Under the pieces are notes generated by a model. The model worked only from the letters and a program-made list of their open reading frames with translations, was not told the DNA's origin and searched no databases. DNA of 64,000 bases from Mumia sp. zg.B17 (GTDB taxonomy: Bacteria; Actinomycetota; Actinomycetes; Propionibacteriales; Nocardioidaceae), in assembly GCF_019550915.1 (NCBI RefSeq), contig NZ_JAHWCI010000001.1, positions 186,001 to 250,000 on the forward strand, in the 5' to 3' direction. Positions 58,393 to 64,000 of the stretch are shown here, piece by piece; position 1 is the first letter of the stretch; each line of letters starts with the position of its first letter. A program made the position numbers and the translations under genes.

Positions 58393-59079
58393 GTGAACCA
58401 GCTGCGAGCGCAGGCCAACGGCCGTCCCGCCTCGTCGGGCATCCCCGAGGCGACGGTTGCTCGGCTCCCGGTGTATCTCCGGGCGCTCACCGGGCTCGGT
58501 GAGTCAGGTCTGCGGACCGTCTCGTCCGAGCAGCTCGCCACGGCCGCGGGGGTGAACTCCGCGAAGCTCCGCAAGGACCTCTCGTACCTCGGATCCTATG
58601 GCACCCGCGGCGTGGGCTACGACGTGGAGTACCTCCGCTACCAGATCGCCCGCGAGATCGGCGTGAACCAGGACTGGAGCGTCGTCATCGTCGGCATCGG
58701 CAACCTGGGTCAGGCGCTGTCGAACTACGGTGGCTTCCGTTCCCGCGGCTTCAGCATCGTCGCCCTGGTCGACGGCGACCGCTCGCGCGTCGGTGAGAGG
58801 CACGGCGAGCTCTCGATCGCCCACATCGACGACCTCGCCGACGTGGTCGCCGAGCACGGATGCTCGATCGGCGTGATCGCGACCCCTGGCGAGGCCGCAC
58901 AGGAGGTCGCGGACCGCCTCGTCGCCGTGGGCGTCACGAGCATCCTCAACTTCGCCCCTGCCGTCCTCGTCGTCCCCGACGGCGTGGACGTCCGCAAGGT
59001 CGACCTCTCGATCGAGCTGCAGATCCTCGCGTACCACGAGCAGCGCAAGCGCACGCCCGCGCAGGAGGTCCAGGCATGA
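58393..59079 (+). CDS. rex: Redox-sensing transcriptional repressor Rex
   Basis: 228 aa. The N-terminal winged helix (IPEATVARLPVYLRAL, SSEQLATAAGVNSAKLRKDL, SYLGSYGTRGVGYDVEYL) and the Rossmann domain (VVIVGIGNLGQALSNYGGF) that senses NADH are both complete, as is the C-terminal swap helix (VDLSIELQILAYHEQ). GTG start at 58393. Its ATGA overlap with hemA puts it first in the hem operon. Confidence 0.97.
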   Translation: MNQLRAQANGRPASSGIPEATVARLPVYLRALTGLGESGLRTVSSEQLATAAGVNSAKLRKDLSYLGSYGTRGVGYDVEYLRYQIAREIGVNQDWSVVIVGIGNLGQALSNYGGFRSRGFSIVALVDGDRSRVGERHGELSIAHIDDLADVVAEHGCSIGVIATPGEAAQEVADRLVAVGVTSILNFAPAVLVVPDGVDVRKVDLSIELQILAYHEQRKRTPAQEVQA

Positions 59080-60434
59080 GCGTCCTCGTCGTGGGCGTCT
59101 CCCACCGGAGCGCGCCGGTCTCGGTCCTTGAGCGGGTCGCGCTCGACGGCGACGCGGTTGCGAAGGTCGCGCAGCAGGCACTCGACGCCCATCACGTGAG
59201 CGAGTCGCTGGTCGTCTCGACCTGCAACCGGGTCGAGATCTACGTCGAGGCCGAGCGCTTCCACGGCTCGGTGGAGGACATCTCCGACCTGCTCGTCGAG
59301 CAGTCCGGACTCACCCGCAACGACCTGCTCCGCCACATCTACGTGCACTACGACGACGCGGCCGTCGCGCACCTCTTCTCGGTCGCCTCCGGGTTGGACT
59401 CGATGGTGGTCGGCGAGAGCCAGATCCTGGGCCAGGTCCGGGCCGCGCTGCAGCGCGGACAGGACGACGCCACGGTGGGGCCGGCGCTGAACGTCCTCTT
59501 CCAGCAGGCGCTGCGGATCGCCAAGCGAGGTCACGCGGAGACCGACATCGACCGGGCCGGTCCGTCTCTGGTGATGGCCTCGCTCGAGCTCGTCGCCAAG
59601 GCGGGCCACCGCCTGGAGGACATGCGCGTCCTCGTCGTCGGAGCGGGTGCCATGGCGGCGCTGTCGGCGACCACCGCCGCACGTCGGGGTGTCGCGAGCG
59701 TGACCATCGCCAACCGCACCCACGCCGGCGCCGAGCGGCTCGCCGCCACGGTCGGGGGGACGGCCGTGCCGTGGGGCGAGCTCGACGCCGCCCTCGCCGA
59801 GGCCGACCTCGTCGTGTCGTGCACCGGGGCGACCGGTTCGGTCATCACGGCCGAGCAGGTCCGTGCGGCGACCACGGCGCGCACCAGCCCGTACGTCCTG
59901 ATCGACCTCGCGCTGCCGCGCGACATCGACGAGGACGTCGCCGCCCTCCCGGGCGTGATGGTCCTCGGCCTGGCCCAGCTGCAGGAGATGCTGGCCGACG
60001 AGAAGGGCGCCGCCGACATCGACGCGGTGCGCGGGATCGTCGCCGGTGAGGTCGCGGCGTTCCTCGCCGCTCGTCACGCGGCGAAGGTGACCCCGACCGT
60101 CGTCGCGCTGCGCTCGATGGCGACCGCGGTCGTCGACGCGGAGCTCGTCCGGCTCGAGGGGCGGCTCCACGACGTCGATCCGGAGGTCGTCGACGAGCTG
60201 CGTCAGGCCGTCCGCCGGGTCGCCGACAAGCTCCTCCACCAGCCCACCGTCCGGATCAAGGCGATGGCGGGACGGCCGGACGCACTCACCTACGCCAACG
60301 CGCTCGCGGACCTGTTCGCCCTCGACCCGGCCGTGATCAACGCGGTCAGCGCAGTCGAGCCGACTCGTTCCACGCCTGCTGCCGAGGCACCCGAGGGGTT
60401 CTCGCCAGGTTCGCCGAAGGAGGACCGCGCATGA
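59076..60434 (+). CDS. hemA: Glutamyl-tRNA reductase
   Basis: 452 aa. It reduces glutamyl-tRNA to glutamate semialdehyde, the first committed step of the C5 haem route. Motifs are VVGVSHRSAPVSVLE, VVSTCNRVEIYVE with the catalytic Cys, GLDSMVVGESQILGQV and the NADPH site VLVVGAGAMAALSA. A C-terminal dimer domain and a ~35-residue tail follow. AGGAGGT precedes the ATG inside the end of rex. Its stop overlaps hemC by 4 bp. Confidence 0.97.
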   Translation: MSVLVVGVSHRSAPVSVLERVALDGDAVAKVAQQALDAHHVSESLVVSTCNRVEIYVEAERFHGSVEDISDLLVEQSGLTRNDLLRHIYVHYDDAAVAHLFSVASGLDSMVVGESQILGQVRAALQRGQDDATVGPALNVLFQQALRIAKRGHAETDIDRAGPSLVMASLELVAKAGHRLEDMRVLVVGAGAMAALSATTAARRGVASVTIANRTHAGAERLAATVGGTAVPWGELDAALAEADLVVSCTGATGSVITAEQVRAATTARTSPYVLIDLALPRDIDEDVAALPGVMVLGLAQLQEMLADEKGAADIDAVRGIVAGEVAAFLAARHAAKVTPTVVALRSMATAVVDAELVRLEGRLHDVDPEVVDELRQAVRRVADKLLHQPTVRIKAMAGRPDALTYANALADLFALDPAVINAVSAVEPTRSTPAAEAPEGFSPGSPKEDRA

Positions 60435-61354
60435 CGTTGCGCGTCGGGACCCGCGCGAGCGCGCTCGCAACCACCCAGTCGGCCCAGGTCGCCGAGCGGC
60501 TCGGTGAGCTGACCGGTGTCGAGACCGAGCTCGTCACCGTCTCGACTCACGGCGACCGGAGCTCGCGACCCCTCACCGAGATCGGTGGCACCGGCGTCTT
60601 CGTGTCCGCCCTGCGCGACGCGCTGCTCGCCCGCGAGGTGGACGTCGCCGTCCACTCGCTCAAGGATCTGCCGACGTCGTCGGCCGACGGGATCCTCCTC
60701 GCGGCCACCCCGCCGCGCGTGGACCCCCGCGACGCGGTCGTCGCCCGCGACGGCATGACGCTCGGTGAGCTCCCGCCCGGCGCCCGCGTCGGGACCGGGT
60801 CCCCGCGGCGAGCCGCCCAGATCAACGCGCTCGGCCTCGGCATCGAGGTCGTCGGCCTTCGCGGCAACGTCGACACGCGGATCGGCAAGGTCCGCACCGG
60901 TGAGCTCGACGCGGTCGTGCTGGCCGCCGCCGGCCTCCGCCGGCTCGGCAGGATCGAGGAGGCGACCGAGCTGCTCGACCCGCTGCAGGTCCTTCCGGCA
61001 CCAGGCCAGGGTGCCCTGGCGTGCGAGTGCCGCGCCGACGACCACGAGGTCGCCGGCCTGCTCGCCCGCCTCGACGACGGCGCGACCCGCGCCGCCGTCA
61101 CCGCAGAACGCAGCCTGCTCGCCTCGCTCGAGGCGGGATGCTCGGCACCCGTGGGGGCGTGGGCCGAGGTCGTCGACGACGACGGCACTGCCCGGCTGTG
61201 GCTGCGGGCCTTCGTCGGAGATCCCTCCGGCGCACCGTCCATCCGACTGTCATCGACCGGATCCGTGCAGGACCCGGTCGGGATCGGAGAGCGTCTGGCT
61301 GCCGAGATGCTCGCCGAGGGTGCCGACTCGCTGATGCGGGTCGTGACCCCATGA
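60431..61354 (+). CDS. hemC: Porphobilinogen deaminase
   Basis: 307 aa. It builds hydroxymethylbilane from four porphobilinogens. It begins LRVGTRASALATTQSAQVAE. SLKDLPT, GTGSPRRAAQI, LRGNVDTRIGKV and the cofactor Cys in LASLEAGCSAPVGAWAEV are all present. ATGA overlap with hemA. Confidence 0.97.
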   Translation: MTLRVGTRASALATTQSAQVAERLGELTGVETELVTVSTHGDRSSRPLTEIGGTGVFVSALRDALLAREVDVAVHSLKDLPTSSADGILLAATPPRVDPRDAVVARDGMTLGELPPGARVGTGSPRRAAQINALGLGIEVVGLRGNVDTRIGKVRTGELDAVVLAAAGLRRLGRIEEATELLDPLQVLPAPGQGALACECRADDHEVAGLLARLDDGATRAAVTAERSLLASLEAGCSAPVGAWAEVVDDDGTARLWLRAFVGDPSGAPSIRLSSTGSVQDPVGIGERLAAEMLAEGADSLMRVVTP

Positions 61355-61406
61355 CCACCGACCCCCGTGGGCCAGTCAACCCAGAGGCAGACGAGGAATG
61401 AGAAAC

Positions 61407-63074
61407 GTGAGCACCACCACCGCCACCCGCAAGCGCAAGGCGACCGAGGAGCAGGCCGCCGTGCCTGAGGTGACAGCCGACGACACCGCCACGAGCGCCG
61501 TCAAGCGACCCGTCGGCCACGTGAGCTTCGTCGGAGCCGGCCCGGGTGATGCCGGCCTGCTCACCCTCCGCGCCAAGGAGCTGCTCGACGCCGCCGACAT
61601 CGTCATCACCGAGTCTCCCGACCAGGCGGCCCTGGTGCCCGAGGGGGCCCAGGTCGTCGACGGAGGACACGGCGAGGACGGCGGCGTCCTGACCCCCGCG
61701 GCCCGTGGCCGGCTCGTCGTCAAGCACGCGAAGGGCGGCAAGAACGTCGTCCGCCTGCTGGTCGGCGACCCGTTCACCTTCGCGACCGGGCCCGAGGAGG
61801 CCCAGGCGTGCGACAAGGCCAACATCTCCTTCGAGATCGTCCCCGGCGTGTCCTCGGCCTCGGCCGTCCCCGCCTACGCCGGCGTGCCGCTGACCAACCG
61901 CACGCACCGCGAGGTGTCGATCATCCGGATGGGGGAGACCAAGGTCGACTGGACGCCGTACGCCGGTGACCAGACCCTGGTCCTGCTGAGCGCGGTGAAC
62001 ACCATCAAGGACGTCGCCAACGGTCTCATCGAGGCCGGGAGGGCTCCCGGGACCCCGGTGGCCATGACACGGGTGGGCACGACGACCGAGCAGACGACCA
62101 TCGTCTCCACGCTGGAGAAGATCGCCGCCGACGCCAAGGCCGCCAAGATGGCCCCGCCGGCGGTCACCGTCATCGGTGACGTCGTCGACCTGCGCGAGAC
62201 GCTCTCGTGGTTCGAGACCAAGCCGCTCTTCGGCTGGCGCGTGCTCGTTCCTCGTACCAAGGAGCAGGCGGCCACGCTCGCCAACCGCCTCCGCAGCTAT
62301 GGCGCCGTCTCGGAAGAGGTCCCCACGATCTCCGTCGAGCCGCCTCGCAACCCGCAGCAGATGGACAAGGCTGTGCGCGGCCTCGTCGAGGGCCGCTACG
62401 AGTGGGTGGCCTTCACCAGCGTCAACGCCGTGAAGGCCGTCCGCGAGAAGTTCGACGAGTACGGCCTCGACGCGCGGGCGTTCTCCGGACTCAAGGTCGC
62501 CGCCGTCGGCGAGAAGACCGCCGAGGCGATCGCTGCCTGGGGCATCCGTCCCGACCTGATCCCCAGCGGCGAGCAGTCCGCACGGGGCCTCCTCGAGGAC
62601 TGGCCCCCGTACGACGAGCTGCTCGACCCGATCAACCGCGTGTTCCTGCCGCGTGCCGACATCGCCACCGAGGCGCTGGTCGCCGGGCTCGTCGAGATCG
62701 GGTGGGAGGTCGACGACGTGACCGCCTACCGCACCGTCCGTGCGGCGCCGCCGCCGGCGCCGACCCGCGAGGCGATCAAGAGCGGCAAGTTCGACGCGGT
62801 CGTCTTCACGTCGAGCTCGACGGTCCGCAACCTCGTCGGCATCGCAGGCAAGCCGCACGCGACGACCGTGATCGCCTGCATCGGCCCGGCCACCGCACAG
62901 ACCGCCGAGGAGCACGGCCTGCGCGTCGACGTCGTGGCACCCACGCCGTCGGCCGAGGTCCTGGCCGACGCTCTCGCCGACTTCGGCGCCAAGCGCCGGC
63001 AGGCGATGGTGGAGGCCGGTGACCCGGTCACGAAGCCGTCGCAGCGCACCAAGGGCTCGCGCCGCCGGAGCTGA
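61407..63074 (+). CDS. hemD: Uroporphyrinogen-III C-methyltransferase / uroporphyrinogen-III synthase fusion
   Basis: 555 aa from GTG 61407, which is 9 nt after AGGA (an ATG at 61398 is too close). Residues ~30-275 form a SUMT-type SAM methyltransferase ([49 protein letters not shown]). Residues ~280-535 form the HemD domain that closes and inverts ring D ([45 protein letters not shown]). The Lys-rich start and basic end are low complexity. This fusion is usual in actinobacteria. Confidence 0.95.
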   Translation: MSTTTATRKRKATEEQAAVPEVTADDTATSAVKRPVGHVSFVGAGPGDAGLLTLRAKELLDAADIVITESPDQAALVPEGAQVVDGGHGEDGGVLTPAARGRLVVKHAKGGKNVVRLLVGDPFTFATGPEEAQACDKANISFEIVPGVSSASAVPAYAGVPLTNRTHREVSIIRMGETKVDWTPYAGDQTLVLLSAVNTIKDVANGLIEAGRAPGTPVAMTRVGTTTEQTTIVSTLEKIAADAKAAKMAPPAVTVIGDVVDLRETLSWFETKPLFGWRVLVPRTKEQAATLANRLRSYGAVSEEVPTISVEPPRNPQQMDKAVRGLVEGRYEWVAFTSVNAVKAVREKFDEYGLDARAFSGLKVAAVGEKTAEAIAAWGIRPDLIPSGEQSARGLLEDWPPYDELLDPINRVFLPRADIATEALVAGLVEIGWEVDDVTAYRTVRAAPPPAPTREAIKSGKFDAVVFTSSSTVRNLVGIAGKPHATTVIACIGPATAQTAEEHGLRVDVVAPTPSAEVLADALADFGAKRRQAMVEAGDPVTKPSQRTKGSRRRS

Positions 63075-63076
63075 CG

Positions 63077-64000
63077 ATGGTCGATCGCGACGGCTCGTTC
63101 CCTGACGTCCGGCCCCGACGTCTCCGCACCACGCCGGCCATGCGCCGGCTGGTCTCGGAGACGTCGGTCGAGGCGCGACAGCTGGTGCTGCCGATGTTCG
63201 TGGCGGAAGGGCTCACCGAGCCGCGAGCCATCTCGAGCATGCCGGGGGTCGTCCAGCACACGCGCGACTCGGCACGCAAGGCGGTCGCCGAAGCCGCGGA
63301 GCTGGGTCTCGGGGGAGTCATGCTGTTCGGGGTGCCCACCCGCAAGGACGCCACCGGCTCGGGCGCGACCGACGAGGACGGGATCCTCAACGTGGCGATC
63401 CGCGACGCGCGCTCCGAGGTGGGGGACGAGCTCGTGGTGATGTCGGACCTGTGCCTCGACGAATTCACCGACCACGGGCACTGCGGTGTGCTCGACGCCG
63501 AGGGGCGCGTGGACAACGACGCGACCCTGGAGATCTATGCCGAGATGGCGCTCGCCCAGGCTCGGGCGGGCGCCCACCTGCTCGGACCCAGCGGGATGAT
63601 GGACGGACAGGTCGGGGTCGTACGGCGGGCGCTGGACGCCGAAGGCTTCACCGACACCGGCGTGCTCGCCTACGCAGCGAAGTACGCGTCGGCCTTCTAC
63701 GGGCCGTTCCGCGAGGCCGTCGACTCGACGCTGGTCGGCGACCGGCGTACGTACCAGCAGGACCCGGCCAACGGTCGCGAGGCCCTGCGCGAGGTCGCCC
63801 TCGACGTCGCGGAGGGTGCGGACCTGGTGATGGTGAAGCCGGCGATGGGCTTCCTCGACGTCGTCGCCTCGGTGCGCGCCTCCGTCGACGTGCCCGTGGC
63901 GGCGTACAACATCTCTGGCGAGTACGCGATGGTCGAAGCGGCCGCCGCGCAGGGCTGGATCGACCGTGAGGCGGCGATCGCCGAGACCCTCGTGTCGATC
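63077..64000 (+). CDS. hemB: Delta-aminolevulinic acid dehydratase (3' end outside the window)
   Basis: 308 residues are visible without a stop. It joins two aminolevulinates to porphobilinogen. The metal site reads [14 protein letters not shown]: Asp replaces one of the zinc Cys, which marks the Mg-dependent type. The Schiff-base lysines lie in [14 protein letters not shown] and [14 protein letters not shown]. The ATG is 3 nt after the hemD stop. The missing part should be about 20 residues. Confidence 0.95.
   Translation, partial: MVDRDGSFPDVRPRRLRTTPAMRRLVSETSVEARQLVLPMFVAEGLTEPRAISSMPGVVQHTRDSARKAVAEAAELGLGGVMLFGVPTRKDATGSGATDEDGILNVAIRDARSEVGDELVVMSDLCLDEFTDHGHCGVLDAEGRVDNDATLEIYAEMALAQARAGAHLLGPSGMMDGQVGVVRRALDAEGFTDTGVLAYAAKYASAFYGPFREAVDSTLVGDRRTYQQDPANGREALREVALDVAEGADLVMVKPAMGFLDVVASVRASVDVPVAAYNISGEYAMVEAAAAQGWIDREAAIAETLVSI

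Noticed and set aside
58725-60470. A 581-codon minus-strand open frame opposite rex and hemA
   Set aside because: Shadow frame of well-identified genes, low-complexity translation.

Overview
The window is GC-rich chromosomal DNA from an actinobacterium, most likely of the Nocardioides/Aeromicrobium type. The signs are Lsr2, a 33-aa bS22-like ribosomal protein, a radA-disA operon, Rex-controlled hem genes, frequent GTG starts and many genes whose -10 hexamer lies 6-7 nt before the start codon (leaderless mRNAs). No tRNA, rRNA, IS element, integrase or CRISPR array was seen.

Layout. (1) 1-15.4 kb: a cell-surface polymer locus. It has dTDP-rhamnose genes (rmlC partial, rmlB, rmlA), manC, a GT61 transferase, a decayed and an intact acyltransferase-3/SGNH protein, two CDP-glycerol-type glycerophosphotransferases (one fused to a GT2) and a DUF6270-type protein. 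(2) 15.5-18.0 kb: DUF2520 protein-panC-panD plus a broken coaX copy. (3) 18.0-24.9 kb: a fucose module, with a DUF6270-GT11 fusion, gmd, fcl and a FkbM/discoidin-like/FkbM protein. (4) 25.07-25.28 kb: a junction with relics of lsr2 (inverted) and panD. (5) 25.3-28.0 kb: intact coaX, lysS, lsr2. (6) 28.0-39.0 kb: a second surface-glycan island, with ugd, GT2s, a WsaF-like GT, a 1161-aa multidomain GT and a membrane-tethered methyltransferase. (7) 39.2-46.7 kb: clpC, mutY, a proline-rich membrane protein, disA, radA and a small membrane protein. (8) 46.8-64 kb: housekeeping genes in the order of the mycobacterial Rv0495c-Rv0512 region: a Cys-rich protein, Ppx/GppA, TIM barrel, TetR, proC, acuC, bS22, an SDR, an acyltransferase, a HAD phosphatase, an AMP-ligase, glutaredoxin, rex, hemA, hemC, hemD and hemB (partial).

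How the parts relate. From memory of M. tuberculosis gene order, DUF2520-panC-panD-coaX-lysS-lsr2-clpC is one compact run (Rv3603c-Rv3596c). Here the same genes in the same order are split twice by polysaccharide genes, once between panD and coaX and once between lsr2 and clpC. A third polysaccharide block lies just upstream. The first split carries a clear scar: intact panD plus decayed coaX on the left, decayed panD plus intact coaX on the right. This is the reciprocal arrangement a single-crossover integration would leave. manC, gmd and fcl form most of a GDP-mannose to GDP-L-fucose route that would feed the fused GT11-like protein. rmlA/B/C and ugd would supply dTDP-rhamnose and UDP-glucuronate, and the glycerophosphotransferases suggest a teichoic-acid-like polymer. 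The polymer structure is inference.
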